From: Streptomyces roseoviridis
GTDB taxonomy: Bacteria; Actinomycetota; Actinomycetes; Streptomycetales; Streptomycetaceae
Assembly (NCBI RefSeq): GCF_039535235.1
Contig: NZ_BAAAWU010000001.1
Coordinates: forward strand, 2,604,001 to 2,668,000
DNA length: 64,000 bases
Direction of reading: 5' to 3'
Both the position numbers and the translations under genes were made by a program. Below, piece by piece: positions 35,751-45,439 of the stretch. The notes under the pieces were generated by a model, which worked only from the letters and a program-made list of their open reading frames with translations, was not told the origin of the DNA and searched no databases. Each line of letters begins with the position of its first letter. Position 1 is the stretch's first letter.

Positions 35751-36054
35751 ATGCGCGACAAAGTACAAGAACACCGAAGATCGCCAACGCTACCCGGAAG
35801 CGCCCGCACACGCCTGAAGTCTGCGGAACTTCCACGAGCGCCACATCAGGCTCGTGCCACCGCGCCGAACCTCGCAGAGCAGCACAGCACTCGCTCTCAC
35901 TCGCGGTCTCCCCGGACGTCAGCGGCCAGCTCCGACGCCTGGCCGCCGCCCAGAATGCACGTCCAGACCTCGAGGCCGGCGCGAGCATCCACAGATCCCG
36001 TATACCCCCGGTTTGGCGGGGCATAGTCAGAAGCTTCCGCGCTGTCGCAGGTCA

Positions 36055-36127
36055 GCCTGCGTAGCTCAGCGGGTGGAGCAGGCGCCTTCTAAGCGCTTGG
36101 CGGCAGGTTCGAGTCCTGCCGGTGGCG
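36055..36127 (+). tRNA. tRNA-Arg (anticodon UCU) with mismatched acceptor stem
   Basis: A 73-nt cloverleaf. D stem GCTC/GAGC at 64-67 and 76-79, anticodon stem GGCGC/GCGCT with loop CTTCTAA giving anticodon TCT (36088-36090), 5-nt variable loop, T stem GCAGG/CCTGC with loop TTCGAGT (offsets from 36000). The acceptor 5' strand GCCTGCG pairs with 3' strand CGGTGGC at only five of seven positions; pairs 4-69 (T-T) and 5-68 (G-G) fail. CCA is not encoded. It would read AGA, a very rare codon here. It lies inside the left end of the island; whether it is functional is uncertain. Confidence 0.8.
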
Positions 36128-36254
36128 CCCAAACATGGCTGGTCAGGGCTCTCTCGGACCGTCAGCGGAGAAACGGTGCGCGCGGTACTGCGCCGTTCGT
36201 TCAGAGCGTTGGATTCCGTGCTCCAAAGAGGGGCAACGTGGATCAGCTCGGCAT

Positions 36255-37448
36255 TCAGCTGGCCGAGGTGAGACGCGCCAGGCCCCCCTTCTCCAGCTCG
36301 TGCACCACCAGCTCCTCCATCACGTGTCGCTCCCTGGCGGAGGCGTAGGCGAGGTCGTGCAGGGCAGCAGCACGCCTGGCGAAGTCCCGCCTCACCGCAT
36401 CGGTCGGCCAGGGGATCTTGTAACGGGAAAAGTCCTTGCGCCTCATCGCGCGGGCCTGCTCACCCTGCGTAACGGCCGTCAACTCCCGCCTCCGGTAACG
36501 CAGTGAGTGCAACAACCACATCCGATCGACCTCGGACTCCGTGTACATCGCGAGCGTCCGCCGACCTGGCACTACCGGGGTAGTAGTGAGCACGGTCCGC
36601 ACCTCCCCGGGACGGGGCGCGATCAAGAGGCTGCCGGACGGGCATACAGCCTCCGCTTGCGCCACGGTGCGTGAAGTCACTGCACCCAGATGTACTGTCT
36701 TGCAGTTCAGTACTTCGCGGGGAGACACCCACGGCATAGCCGACTGCTCACTGTCCGGCAGAGACTGTGCCGCACCAGCCGTAACCTGACACACTTCGCC
36801 CACTGCACGCTCGGTAGCGGGACCTTGCCCGCACATCTGCAGCGCCTCCATGAAATGCGCATCCGCTAGTTCCGTCGCGCAAGACACAATCCGGGTGTTC
36901 AACGCATTCTTGCGCTCAGCAAGCGAAATCAGCGAAAGCAGCCTCTCCCGCACCGGCGCTGGAGGAACTGGCACGGGAAGTCGGTTGAGTGCCTGCAGAG
37001 GCAAGGTCATGTGCTCGGCGTTCGACGAGGACAGCGTGAGATAACTCTGGCTCTGCGGGGTCTTCAGCCACCATCGAAGCCACAGATCCCATTGTTGGGC
37101 GCGGCCCTCTGGTGTCCAGCGGACGACCGCGAGCGACCTGGCGACATTCCATCCTGCGTGCTCCTCCCCTGCAACTGCTGCCTCCCCCACACGCCCCACG
37201 AGCACGACAAGGAGGTCCCCAGACCTCAACGTGCTGCGTGGGTGGCGTCTGGCCACATCGGGAGGCACAAATGTGAACTCCTGGACGTGCACACCTCCCT
37301 CGACGATCTCTGTGGCGCGGATCATCGGGATTCCGCCGGATGCCTTCTGCTGTCGCGCAATTCCGTAGGTGGCGTACTCGACCCCAGGGAACTCACGCAA
37401 CTCAACGACGGGCCACGGAGTGGGGACATCATCCGATTCTGTAGTCAT
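36255..37448 (-). CDS. Type I restriction-modification specificity-subunit-like protein (HsdS-like)
   Basis: A 397-aa protein with two target-recognition-like halves. The start is ATG 37448 (MTTESDDVPTPWPVVELREF), overlapping the methylase stop by 20 bp, with GGAGAGCAGG upstream. Segments IPMIRATEIVEGGVHVQEFT, STLRSGDLLVVLVGRVGEAA, LPLQALNRLPVPVPPAPVRE and RKDFSRYKIPWPTDAVRRDF are typical of HsdS domains, and RERLLSLISLAERKNALNTR is the central coiled spacer. It should guide the adjacent methylase to its DNA site. No restriction subunit is in this operon. Confidence 0.82.
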   Translation of the reverse strand: MTTESDDVPTPWPVVELREFPGVEYATYGIARQQKASGGIPMIRATEIVEGGVHVQEFTFVPPDVARRHPRSTLRSGDLLVVLVGRVGEAAVAGEEHAGWNVARSLAVVRWTPEGRAQQWDLWLRWWLKTPQSQSYLTLSSSNAEHMTLPLQALNRLPVPVPPAPVRERLLSLISLAERKNALNTRIVSCATELADAHFMEALQMCGQGPATERAVGEVCQVTAGAAQSLPDSEQSAMPWVSPREVLNCKTVHLGAVTSRTVAQAEAVCPSGSLLIAPRPGEVRTVLTTTPVVPGRRTLAMYTESEVDRMWLLHSLRYRRRELTAVTQGEQARAMRRKDFSRYKIPWPTDAVRRDFARRAAALHDLAYASARERHVMEELVVHELEKGGLARLTSAS

Positions 37449-38835
37449 GCCTGCTCTCCAGGGCATCACGGACTCGGTTCCTGGCTGCAGCGCTACGATC
37501 CAAGCACTCATACAGCTCGGCCTTCCGGTTCCGGTCTCCGTCACTTGAATGCAACTGCGCGGTGCCCCCGTTCCGTACGTAGCGTGCGGGAGTCAGATCG
37601 AAGCCCGCCTCAGCGATTTCCTCGTACCTCGCCGCACGGCACCATGGGACGGATTCAGGGTCCCCCTCGCCCTCACGGCGTCGAAGTCCCTGCCATTCAC
37701 CGAAGATCTGCAGCAGGCGTTCGACCGAGTCCTTTGCGAAGTGGCGCCGCTGCCCCTCCTTCGCTGTTGGCAGCTTCCCTGCATCCGCGAACAAGACCTG
37801 ATCGGAGTGCGGCCGCTCCCCTTTGGCCAGCAGCCACAGCGCCGTGCTCGCGCTGGTGTGCGGAAAGAGCCACGTCGGCAAGGCCACGACGCCCACGACC
37901 AGACCGTTCTCCAGCAGCCCACGGCGGATCAGTCCGTCGGTGCTGTTGCTGCTGTGCGCCGCGCCGGAAGACAGCAGAACGACGGCCCGTCCTTGTGGCG
38001 CGAGATCGGCAAGGATGTGCTGGACCCAGGCGAAGTTCGCGTTACCCGGACGTGGCACCCCCAGGGTCCACCGCCAGTCGTCCTTCAGTTCACCGTGCCC
38101 CCAGTCCCGCTGGTTCACAGGAGGGTTGGCGACGATCACGTCGGCCGGGATCGGTGAAGTGCCCGCCCTGAGGGTGTCAGCTCCTTCCTTGCCGAGGTCG
38201 GCATGGAATCCGTGCAGGGCGAGGTTGACGGCTGCGGCATAACGAGCCGTCCGGTTGATATCCGCACCGGACAAGCGCACTTCACCCCCCTGTGCCCGAG
38301 CCCGGTGTGCGGCGGCGCGCAGCAGTCGCCCGCTGCCGCACACCGGGTCCCGAACAATCTCGCCTCCTCGGGGAGCGGCCAGCCCCGCGAAGAGGTACGC
38401 CAGGTCGTTTGACGTGAAGTAGTCATCGCCACGCGCATAGCGTGTCGAGTACGTGTCGAGGAGCACGTCAAGGAGCCTCGGGTCCTGATCCAGATGCCGC
38501 ACCTCCGCGATCAGCTCACGGAGGGCCGGGTCGATGAGCTCGAAGGGACGGCTCACACCTTCGTCGCGATACGCAGGAAGACTGTGGGCGCGAGCAACGG
38601 GCGTACGCGGCCACACTGCGCCGAGCCTGGCCCCCGCTGACTCCGAACCCGGCCCCGACAACCGGTCCACCTCCGCCAGTGATCCATGGCGGGACCAGCA
38701 GTGAAGGTAGACCACTTGAAAGGCAAGCCGGTACGTCGTCGCGGCATCGGCGGCGCTGCGTAGCTTCTCGACGGCCCGCAGCACTCGCCGGTACTTCAGC
38801 CGCCCCTCTTCGTTCGCCCATTCCTCCTGGGTCAC
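37429..38835 (-). CDS. N6-adenine DNA methylase, HsdM-like
   Basis: A 468-aa methyltransferase. The start is GTG 38835, overlapping the small membrane-protein stop as GTGA. The SAM-binding motif I is DPVCGSGRLLRAAAH, and motif IV is IVANPPVNQRDWGHGELKDD, with Val in place of the usual Phe/Tyr after NPP. The N-terminal helical domain found in HsdM is present. It pairs with the specificity protein downstream. Because NPPV is unusual, reduced or altered activity is possible. The operon lacks its own HsdR, so it might share the HsdR at 39243 or act as a solitary modification unit. Confidence 0.88.
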   Translation of the reverse strand: MTQEEWANEEGRLKYRRVLRAVEKLRSAADAATTYRLAFQVVYLHCWSRHGSLAEVDRLSGPGSESAGARLGAVWPRTPVARAHSLPAYRDEGVSRPFELIDPALRELIAEVRHLDQDPRLLDVLLDTYSTRYARGDDYFTSNDLAYLFAGLAAPRGGEIVRDPVCGSGRLLRAAAHRARAQGGEVRLSGADINRTARYAAAVNLALHGFHADLGKEGADTLRAGTSPIPADVIVANPPVNQRDWGHGELKDDWRWTLGVPRPGNANFAWVQHILADLAPQGRAVVLLSSGAAHSSNSTDGLIRRGLLENGLVVGVVALPTWLFPHTSASTALWLLAKGERPHSDQVLFADAGKLPTAKEGQRRHFAKDSVERLLQIFGEWQGLRRREGEGDPESVPWCRAARYEEIAEAGFDLTPARYVRNGGTAQLHSSDGDRNRKAELYECLDRSAAARNRVRDALESRHDYRIG

Positions 38836-39017
38836 GACGGCCTCAGCCAGGAGACGACCGCCAGCCCGATGAGAACAGTGGCACCGCAGGCGGCACCACC
38901 GTTCTGGATGGCCGTGACGACCTCTCCCGCGCCCATGAACTCGAGGATGCCGGCCACGAGCCCCACCACCACGGACGCCAGGACGACCACCACCAACAGC
39001 AGCGCTCGCTGCGACAT
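38832..39017 (-). CDS. Small membrane protein heading the methylase/specificity operon
   Basis: A 61-aa protein, MSQRALLLVVVVLASVVVGL, followed by VAGILEFMGAGEVVTAIQNG and a second hydrophobic stretch ATVLIGLAVVSW. Two membrane segments. A GAGGGAG ribosome-binding site stands 7 bases before ATG 39017. Its stop overlaps the methylase start (GTGA), so it is co-translated with a DNA methylase, an unusual partner. No known family recognised; the general layout recalls small membrane proteins in other defence operons, but that is only an analogy. Confidence 0.75.
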   Translation of the reverse strand: MSQRALLLVVVVLASVVVGLVAGILEFMGAGEVVTAIQNGGAACGATVLIGLAVVSWLRPS

Positions 39018-39193
39018 GCCACAACTCCCTCGGTCCCACCAGCAGTTAGCAGTTCTGCGGTTCGTTCCGCGGACTTGAAAGTAGTGGCCTGACGCACCTC
39101 ACGTCTCGCAGCACGGGAATTTGCTTTTCTCGTAAGGCGGTCGGGCGCAGCCCCTGCCGACCCCGCGAAGGACATCCGGTCGGGCAGACGACC

Positions 39194-39221
39194 GCCCCGG
39201 CAAACAGACGCTTGCCGGGGC
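39194..39221 (-). terminator. Terminator of the type I restriction operon
   Basis: Perfect 10-bp arms GCCCCGGCAA (39194-39203) and TTGCCGGGGC (39212-39221) with an 8-nt loop, 21 bp past the hsdR stop. Confidence 0.8.
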
Positions 39222-39242
39222 CAGAAGCGAGATGAGCGAGGG

Positions 39243-42200
39243 CTATGCGTCGGCGGCCGAGCCGTCCTGGGACCACTTGTCGGCGAAGTGTTCCATCTGG
39301 CGGATCACCAGGTCGATCGCTTCCTTGGACTGCTCGGGCGGGTAGCCGTGGCGGGCCAGGAGGCGCCTGATGGTGGCGCGGAGCCTGGCCCGGACCGGTT
39401 CGCGGGCGATCCAGTCCTTCTTGAGGTTCTTGCGGACCTGGACCACGAGGTCCCGGGCAATACTGGAAAGGATCTCGTCGCCCATGAGGTCGCGGGCGCT
39501 GCCGAGGTCGGCGACCGCGTCGTAGAAGGCGAGTTCGTCGTCGCCCAGCGGCGGGGTGAACTTCTCGCCTCGCCGGGCGTCCTCCGCGACCGTCTTGGCC
39601 AGTTCCACCAACTGGGCGATGATCTCGGCACTGGTGAGCTGCTGGCGCATGTAGCGGGTCATCAGGTCCTGAAGGCGCTCTGAGAAAGCGGTCTGGCGGA
39701 CGATGTTGTGCCGGGTCTGCTCACGCATCTTCCGCTCGACGAGGCGGCGCAGGGCTTCGGCGGCCAGGTGTGGGGTTTCGCTGTTCTGCAGGCGGCCGAC
39801 GAGGGCGTCGTTGAGGTGCGTGAGGTCGGCCTTGTCCAGTCCTGCCTCGGAGAAAAGGTCGGTGACGCCGCCGGTCTCCACGACGGCGGAGGTGAGCTGG
39901 GAGAGGTAGAGGGCGACGTCGCGGGCGACGGGCAGGCCCTGGGCCTCGCGGTCCATGGCGTCGAGCTTCGCCATGTACGTACGGACCTCGACGAGGAACT
40001 GGATGTCGCGCTTCCAGTAAGGCTGGTCGGTGAACCGGGAGCCGATGTCGGCGGAGGACCCGGCCAGGGCGAAGAAGCGTTCCAGGCGGTAGCCGTGTTC
40101 GCGGAAGCGGCGGCTGAGTGTCTGGTTCGGGTCGTCGAGCTGGTCGGGGTTGTTGCCCGGGGTGGCGGGGCTGCGAAGGTACTCGGCCGTGGTGTAGGCC
40201 GCCTTGACGAAGGCCTTCGCGTCGGGGCGGGAGAGGCGTTCGCGCCAGTTCCAGCCGAGGAGCATCTGGTCGAGGATGTCGTACTCGTTGCGGAGTTCGT
40301 CCAGGGCGCGGTCGATCTCCTGGCCGAGGGTCCGGTCGGCCTGGTCGTCGGCGGAGTACTCGGCGATGGCCTTCTGGAGGTTCTCGGTGAGGGGGGCGTA
40401 GCCGACGAGCAGGCCGTCTTCCTTCTTGCGGAAGCGGCGGTTGATGCGGGCCAGGGCCTGCATCAGGCCGGCGCCGCGCAGCGGCCGGTCCAGGTACATG
40501 GTGTGGATGGGCGGCGCGTCGAAGCCGGTCAGGAGCATGTTGTTGACGATGAGGAGCTGGAGTTCGTCCTCGGGGTCCTTGGCACGGTTGATGACGGCCT
40601 TGCGCTGGGAGTCGCGCAGGGCGTGGGCGCGCAGTTCCTCGGAGTCCTTGCGGGAGTCCGAGGAGTAGACGATCTTCATGGCGCCGGTGGTGGGGTCGTC
40701 CGTGTGCCAGTCGGGACGCAGTTCCTTCAGGGCGTCGTAGACGCGGACGCAGATCTCGCGGGTGGCGCAGACGAGCATCGCCTTGCCGGGGGCGCCGCCG
40801 GGTGCGTCGTCGGCGTCCGCGACGAACGGCAGCATCGCCGCACGGCGTGCTTCCCAGTGTTCGACCAGGTCCTGGGTCAGGTCGCGTATCCGGGCGGGGG
40901 CGCCGTACATCGCGTTCATGGTGGCGACGGCCTGCTCGACGCGGGCGCGCTCGGTGTCGTCCAGACCATCGGTGATGCGGTCAGCCTCGGTGTCGATGGT
41001 GGTGGGGTCGACGTCGTGGTCGAGGACGAGCTGGACGACACGGCTCTCGTGGTAGACCTTCACGGTCGCGCCGTCGTCGGCGGCCCGCTTGAGGTCGTAG
41101 GTGTCGATGTAGTCGCCGAAGACTTCGCGGGTGTTGCGGTCGGCCTCGGAGATCGGGGTGCCGGTGAAGGCGAGGAGCGTGGCGTGCGGGAGCGCGTCGC
41201 GCAGGTGGCGAGCGTAGCCGTCGAGGTGGTCGTAGTGACTGCGGTGGGCCTCGTCGACCACGACGACGATGTTCCGCCGCTCGGAGAGAAGCGGGTGGTC
41301 GGTCCCAGACTCCTTCTCCTGCTTGGTACGGCCGAACTTCTGCAGGGTGGTGAAGAGGATGCCGCCGGTGCGCTTGGCGGCGAGCTCTTCGCGGAGGGCG
41401 GTGCGGTTGAGGAACTGGTGGGGCTGTTCCGGGAGGACCTCGCTCTCCTTGAACGTGTCGAAGAGCTGGTCGTCGAGGTCGGTGCGGTCGGTGACGACCA
41501 CCACGGTGGGGTTGTGCAGGGCGGGGTCGCGCATGACGAGGTTGGTGGTCAGCACCATCTCCTCGGACTTGCCCGAGCCCTGGGTATGCCAGACCACGCC
41601 GGCCTTGCCGTCGGTCGCGGCGGCGCGGCGCGCGGCGTCGGCGGCGCGGGTGACCGCGAAGTACTGGTGCGGCTTCGCGATCCGCTTCATGCGCTTGGCC
41701 GGCACGAAGTTGATGAAGGACCGGACCAGGGCGAGGAAGCGCGGCTGGGTGAACAGGCCGTGCAGGGCGAGGTCCTGGCCGGTCGGGATGTCGACGTCGG
41801 CGTGGACGGCGGCAGCGTCCACGGTGTCCACGCGGGCGCCGAACTCGTCGGTGTTCCACGGGGCGAAGTGCTCGTACGGGGTGAAGGGCGTGCCGTACTT
41901 CGCGGTGATCCCGTCGGAGAGCAGCACGACCGCGTTGTAGCGGAAGGCGGTCGGGAACTCCTCGATGTAGTGCCGGATCTGGGTGTGCGCGGCGGCCAGG
42001 GTGGCGTTCGGGTCACCGGCCCGCTTGAGCTCGATGACGGCGAGCGGGAGGCCGTTGACGTACAGGACGAGGTCGAAGCGGCGGTTGCGCTCACCGTTGA
42101 TCACGGTCACCTGACGGACGGCGCGGTACTTGTTCGCGTCCGCGTTCTCCAGGTCGACGATCCGGACGGTCGGCGTGTGCTCGGCGCCGAGCGCGTCGGT

Positions 42201-42560
42201 GTACGTGACGGAGTGGATGCCGTCGGTCAGGTAGCCGTGCGCGGTCCGGTTCTCCTCGTACGTGTCCTGCGAGGCCGGGGTCGCGGCGGTCGCAAGGGCC
42301 TCACGGACGGCCTCCGGGGGGAGGGCGGGGTTGAGCCTCTCGATGGCCTCGCGGAGATCGGAGTAAAGGATCAGGTCGTCCCAGGAACGGCGGTGGCCGG
42401 AGCCAGGGGCGAGCTCATTGCCCTCGGCCTTCGGCCAGTCGAGTTCCAGGAGCTCTTCGAGGGCGAGGAACTCCCAGTCGATTTCGAGGGGGCGGAAGTT
42501 ATCGGGGGTAGGGGTGTCGGGGGTGTCGCTGCTGCTGTTGTCGTTCCCGTTCGTAGTCAT
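39243..42560 (-). CDS. hsdR: Type I restriction endonuclease, motor/nuclease subunit HsdR
   Basis: A 1105-aa protein that cuts unmodified DNA after ATP-driven translocation. The N-terminal PD-(D/E)xK nuclease is at about 160-180 (D163 in RRFDLVLYVNG, ELK at 177-179). The SF2 motor follows: Walker A HTQGSGKSEEM (about 325-335), DEAH at about 436-439 (VVVVDEAHRSHYDHLDG) and motif III AFTGTPI. The C-terminal helical region that docks on the methylase is present. It overlaps hsdS by ATGA and ends the operon before a hairpin. All catalytic residues are intact, so the system looks active. Confidence 0.96.
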   Translation of the reverse strand: MTTNGNDNSSSDTPDTPTPDNFRPLEIDWEFLALEELLELDWPKAEGNELAPGSGHRRSWDDLILYSDLREAIERLNPALPPEAVREALATAATPASQDTYEENRTAHGYLTDGIHSVTYTDALGAEHTPTVRIVDLENADANKYRAVRQVTVINGERNRRFDLVLYVNGLPLAVIELKRAGDPNATLAAAHTQIRHYIEEFPTAFRYNAVVLLSDGITAKYGTPFTPYEHFAPWNTDEFGARVDTVDAAAVHADVDIPTGQDLALHGLFTQPRFLALVRSFINFVPAKRMKRIAKPHQYFAVTRAADAARRAAATDGKAGVVWHTQGSGKSEEMVLTTNLVMRDPALHNPTVVVVTDRTDLDDQLFDTFKESEVLPEQPHQFLNRTALREELAAKRTGGILFTTLQKFGRTKQEKESGTDHPLLSERRNIVVVVDEAHRSHYDHLDGYARHLRDALPHATLLAFTGTPISEADRNTREVFGDYIDTYDLKRAADDGATVKVYHESRVVQLVLDHDVDPTTIDTEADRITDGLDDTERARVEQAVATMNAMYGAPARIRDLTQDLVEHWEARRAAMLPFVADADDAPGGAPGKAMLVCATREICVRVYDALKELRPDWHTDDPTTGAMKIVYSSDSRKDSEELRAHALRDSQRKAVINRAKDPEDELQLLIVNNMLLTGFDAPPIHTMYLDRPLRGAGLMQALARINRRFRKKEDGLLVGYAPLTENLQKAIAEYSADDQADRTLGQEIDRALDELRNEYDILDQMLLGWNWRERLSRPDAKAFVKAAYTTAEYLRSPATPGNNPDQLDDPNQTLSRRFREHGYRLERFFALAGSSADIGSRFTDQPYWKRDIQFLVEVRTYMAKLDAMDREAQGLPVARDVALYLSQLTSAVVETGGVTDLFSEAGLDKADLTHLNDALVGRLQNSETPHLAAEALRRLVERKMREQTRHNIVRQTAFSERLQDLMTRYMRQQLTSAEIIAQLVELAKTVAEDARRGEKFTPPLGDDELAFYDAVADLGSARDLMGDEILSSIARDLVVQVRKNLKKDWIAREPVRARLRATIRRLLARHGYPPEQSKEAIDLVIRQMEHFADKWSQDGSAADA

Positions 42561-43795
42561 ACGTGGTCCTCGACAATCTTCTCGGCGTCCTTGACGCGGA
42601 GGCGGCCGGACATGAGTTGGGGGAGGAGGGTGTCGCGGAGGGTGGCGAGGGTCTTCGACTCACGGCGAGCCGCGAGAATCGACTGGGCCAGGGAACGAAT
42701 CTGGCCGCCGACCTCGCCGAACTGCCGGGGGTCGACCACCTCCGTCTCCATTACCTCTGCTGGACGCACACGCTGGTGACTCTTGGACGTTCCGGTGACC
42801 TTCGCCGCCAGCTCCTCAAGGAACTTCCGCTGCGCCACTACCGACCAGAGTTCATGCGTGGAGATGCCAAGTCCAGGCACAAGAACCAGGAACTCCGTTG
42901 ACGCCAGAGAGGGAACCGACCCATCTGGCACCACATCCCAAGCCCTTGGAATCTCAGGGTTCAGCTTGGACAGAAGGACCGCAGGGGAATCGATCACAAA
43001 CTTCCCGCTCTTAATCGAGAGCGGAGAACAACGATCAGGAGCCTTCCCGGAATCGAAGGCCGGCAGGCTGTAGTGATCGACGAGATCGTCGGACATCTCC
43101 TGAGGGACCTGCTGAACCTTACTGAGGTCGGCGATCTCGCCCAGCCGAATCCGTTTTTCCCATCGCTCATCGAGAGCCAGAGCCAAGGCCAGTTCGTCCG
43201 CCGTGACCGCGATGCGCTCATTGACGGCGATCTTTTCGTCCAGCGCCCCGAGCGTTTCAGCGATAGCCGCCTGCTCCACGAGTCGCGGGAGCAGAGTGGG
43301 GAGCTTACGAATCGTGGAGACATTGAGCCTCGCAGCTACTGACCCGTCCTTGCTTCCATGCACATGCGATGCCATAAACGGAGAATTGAGCCAGTACCGC
43401 AGATATCGATAGTTGACGACGGATGCATCCGGACGGATCAGCACCATCCTCTGCCCGAGGCAGACTTCTTCGTCTTCCGGCACCTCCGCAGCGATACCAA
43501 AGTATGTACCTTCGCGGCTATAAAGAAGATCACCTTGCGTGGGCACGGCACGCTTGATTCGCTCAAGGTACGTCTCGCGACTTACCCTGGCCGCCCCAGC
43601 CTTTCGGAAAGTGCCAGAAATGATGTCCTGCGTCCTCACCACGTACGGGCCGTCATCAGTCAGCTTCGGAGTTGAGTGCGGGCAGTCATAAATGCCCAAA
43701 GTCACCTCACCCAGAGGGCTCCAGTTCCACTCGCCAGGAAGGACTGCCGCCCCCAGGGAAAGGCTTGGGGCGGAAACTTCCATCATTTCAGTCAT
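42557..43795 (-). CDS. hsdS: Type I restriction-modification specificity subunit HsdS
   Basis: A 412-aa DNA-recognition subunit. The start is placed at ATG 43795 ([20 protein letters not shown]), overlapping the hsdM stop by 8 bp; an in-frame start at 43816 would add seven residues. Two target-recognition domains are visible, the first ending at [20 protein letters not shown], the second at [20 protein letters not shown]. Each is followed by a conserved helix ([20 protein letters not shown] and [20 protein letters not shown]). The base composition is lower in GC than in neighbouring core genes, as usual for exchangeable specificity genes. Confidence 0.93.
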   Translation of the reverse strand: MTEMMEVSAPSLSLGAAVLPGEWNWSPLGEVTLGIYDCPHSTPKLTDDGPYVVRTQDIISGTFRKAGAARVSRETYLERIKRAVPTQGDLLYSREGTYFGIAAEVPEDEEVCLGQRMVLIRPDASVVNYRYLRYWLNSPFMASHVHGSKDGSVAARLNVSTIRKLPTLLPRLVEQAAIAETLGALDEKIAVNERIAVTADELALALALDERWEKRIRLGEIADLSKVQQVPQEMSDDLVDHYSLPAFDSGKAPDRCSPLSIKSGKFVIDSPAVLLSKLNPEIPRAWDVVPDGSVPSLASTEFLVLVPGLGISTHELWSVVAQRKFLEELAAKVTGTSKSHQRVRPAEVMETEVVDPRQFGEVGGQIRSLAQSILAARRESKTLATLRDTLLPQLMSGRLRVKDAEKIVEDHV

Positions 43796-45422
43796 CAATC
43801 TTCCCCAGCTGCTCACGCACCGTCTTCGCCAGCTGATCCGACTTGTCGAACAGCTCGTACAGCTCCGTCGTCAGCCGCGAGATCTTCTCCGCGACCGCTT
43901 CAGCGTCCTCTTCCTCCGCCTCGACCGCTCCGACGTACCGCCCCGGTGTCAGCACGTACCCGTGCTCCTGGACCGTCTTCAGGTCCGCGCTAGCGCAGAA
44001 CCCCGGCACATCCGCGTACGTCTCTCCCGCGTCCTTCGCGCTCGTCGTCCCGCGCCACGCGTGGTAGGTCCCCGCGATCTTCGCGAGGTCGGCGTCCGTC
44101 AGGACACGCTCGGTGCGGTCGACCATCTCGCCCATGTCCCGGGCGTCGATGAACAGGATCTCGCCCCGGCGATCCGCAGCCGCGGCCTTCTGCCCCTTCA
44201 CACCCCCCGGCGACTTGTCCTTCGCCAGGAACCAGAGACACGCCGGAATCGCCGTCGTCCGGAACAGCTGCGCCGGCAGCGCGACCATGCACGCCACCAT
44301 GTCGCCGTCCACCAGCGCTTGCCGGATCTCGCCCTCGCCGCTCTGCTGGCTGCTCATCGAGCCGTTGGCAAGGACGACGCCGGCCGTTCCCCGCTCCCCC
44401 AGCTTGCTGATCATGTGCTGGAGCCAGGCGTAGTTGGCGTTACCCCTCGGCGGGACGCCGTACTTCCATCGCGGGTCCGACTCGTTGCGCGCCCAGTCCT
44501 TGATGTTGAAGGGCGGGTTGGCCATGACGTAGTCGGCCTTGAGGTCCGGGTGTTTGTCGTCGGCGAAGGTGTCGCCCCAGCGGGCGGCGAGGTTGCCGTC
44601 GATGCCGTGGATGGCGAGGTTCATCTTGGCAAGGCGCCAGGTGCGTTCGTTGAGTTCCTGGCCGAAGACGGAGATGTCTGCCTTGTGGCTGCGGCCGCGG
44701 TGGGCCTCGATGAACTTGGCGGCCTGGACGAACATGCCGCCTGAGCCGCAGGCCGGGTCGTACACGCGGCCCTCGTACGGTTCCAGGACCTCCACAAGAA
44801 GGCGGACGACGCTGCTCGGGGTGTAGAACTCGCCGCCCCGCTTGCCTTCCGCGCGGGCGAAGTTGCCGAGGAAGTACTCGTAGACCTCGCCGAGGACGTC
44901 CTGGGCGGGCTTGTCGTCGCTGCCACCGAAACGGGCGTCGGTGATGAGGTCGACGAGTTCGGCCAGGCGCTTCTTGTCGACGTTGTCCTTGTTGAAGATC
45001 TTAGGGAGGACGCCGGTCAGCGACGGGTTGGCCTTCATGATGGCGTCCATCGCCTGGTCGAGGACCTCGCCGACGGTGCCGCTCTTGGCGTTGGCGGAGA
45101 TCGACGACCAGCGGGCGCTCTCAGGGACCCAGAAGACGTGGTGCCCGGTGTACTCGTCCTGGTCCTCCAGGAACTCCTCCAGCCGGTCTTCGGCGATGCC
45201 TTCCTCCGCCAGTTCCTTGGCGAGCTGTTCGCGGCGCTCTTCGAAGGCATCGGAGACGTACTTGAGGAAGATCAGGCCGAGGACGAACTCCTTGTACTGG
45301 TTGGCGTCCATGGAGCCGCGCAGCTTGTCGGCGGCCTTCCAGAGGATGGCCTGGATCTCCTTGGGCGTGGAGGCGGTGAACAGCTCCGCCTGGTCGGCGG
45401 GCTTCTTCTTCCGGGGAGGCAT
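43788..45422 (-). CDS. hsdM: Type I restriction-modification DNA methyltransferase HsdM
   Basis: A 544-aa N6-adenine methylase. Start ATG 45422 ([20 protein letters not shown]), supported by AAGGAGA 11 bases upstream; a GTG at 45443 overlapping the previous stop is an alternative. The HsdM N-terminal domain [20 protein letters not shown] is followed by motif [19 protein letters not shown] and motif [18 protein letters not shown]. It forms the M2S modification complex with HsdS and the R2M2S nuclease with HsdR, both encoded directly downstream with overlapping ends. Confidence 0.96.
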   Translation of the reverse strand: MPPRKKKPADQAELFTASTPKEIQAILWKAADKLRGSMDANQYKEFVLGLIFLKYVSDAFEERREQLAKELAEEGIAEDRLEEFLEDQDEYTGHHVFWVPESARWSSISANAKSGTVGEVLDQAMDAIMKANPSLTGVLPKIFNKDNVDKKRLAELVDLITDARFGGSDDKPAQDVLGEVYEYFLGNFARAEGKRGGEFYTPSSVVRLLVEVLEPYEGRVYDPACGSGGMFVQAAKFIEAHRGRSHKADISVFGQELNERTWRLAKMNLAIHGIDGNLAARWGDTFADDKHPDLKADYVMANPPFNIKDWARNESDPRWKYGVPPRGNANYAWLQHMISKLGERGTAGVVLANGSMSSQQSGEGEIRQALVDGDMVACMVALPAQLFRTTAIPACLWFLAKDKSPGGVKGQKAAAADRRGEILFIDARDMGEMVDRTERVLTDADLAKIAGTYHAWRGTTSAKDAGETYADVPGFCASADLKTVQEHGYVLTPGRYVGAVEAEEEDAEAVAEKISRLTTELYELFDKSDQLAKTVREQLGKIDD

Positions 45423-45439
45423 GGGCGCTCGGGTCTCCT

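Noticed and set aside
35671..36024. Minus-strand open frame ending in the YchF C-terminal sequence VVEFRFNV
   Set aside because: Only the duplicated 28-bp attachment repeat gives the match. The rest has no similarity to YchF and no coding character, so it is not a ychF fragment of useful length.
36055..36127. The tRNA-Arg gene as the attachment site of the island
   Set aside because: I find no second copy of the tRNA 3' end at the other border. The long exact repeat and the arm sites point to the ychF end instead.
39708..42779. A 1023-codon plus-strand open frame
   Set aside because: It is the antisense shadow of hsdR, caused by GC bias; no domain or start signal is visible.
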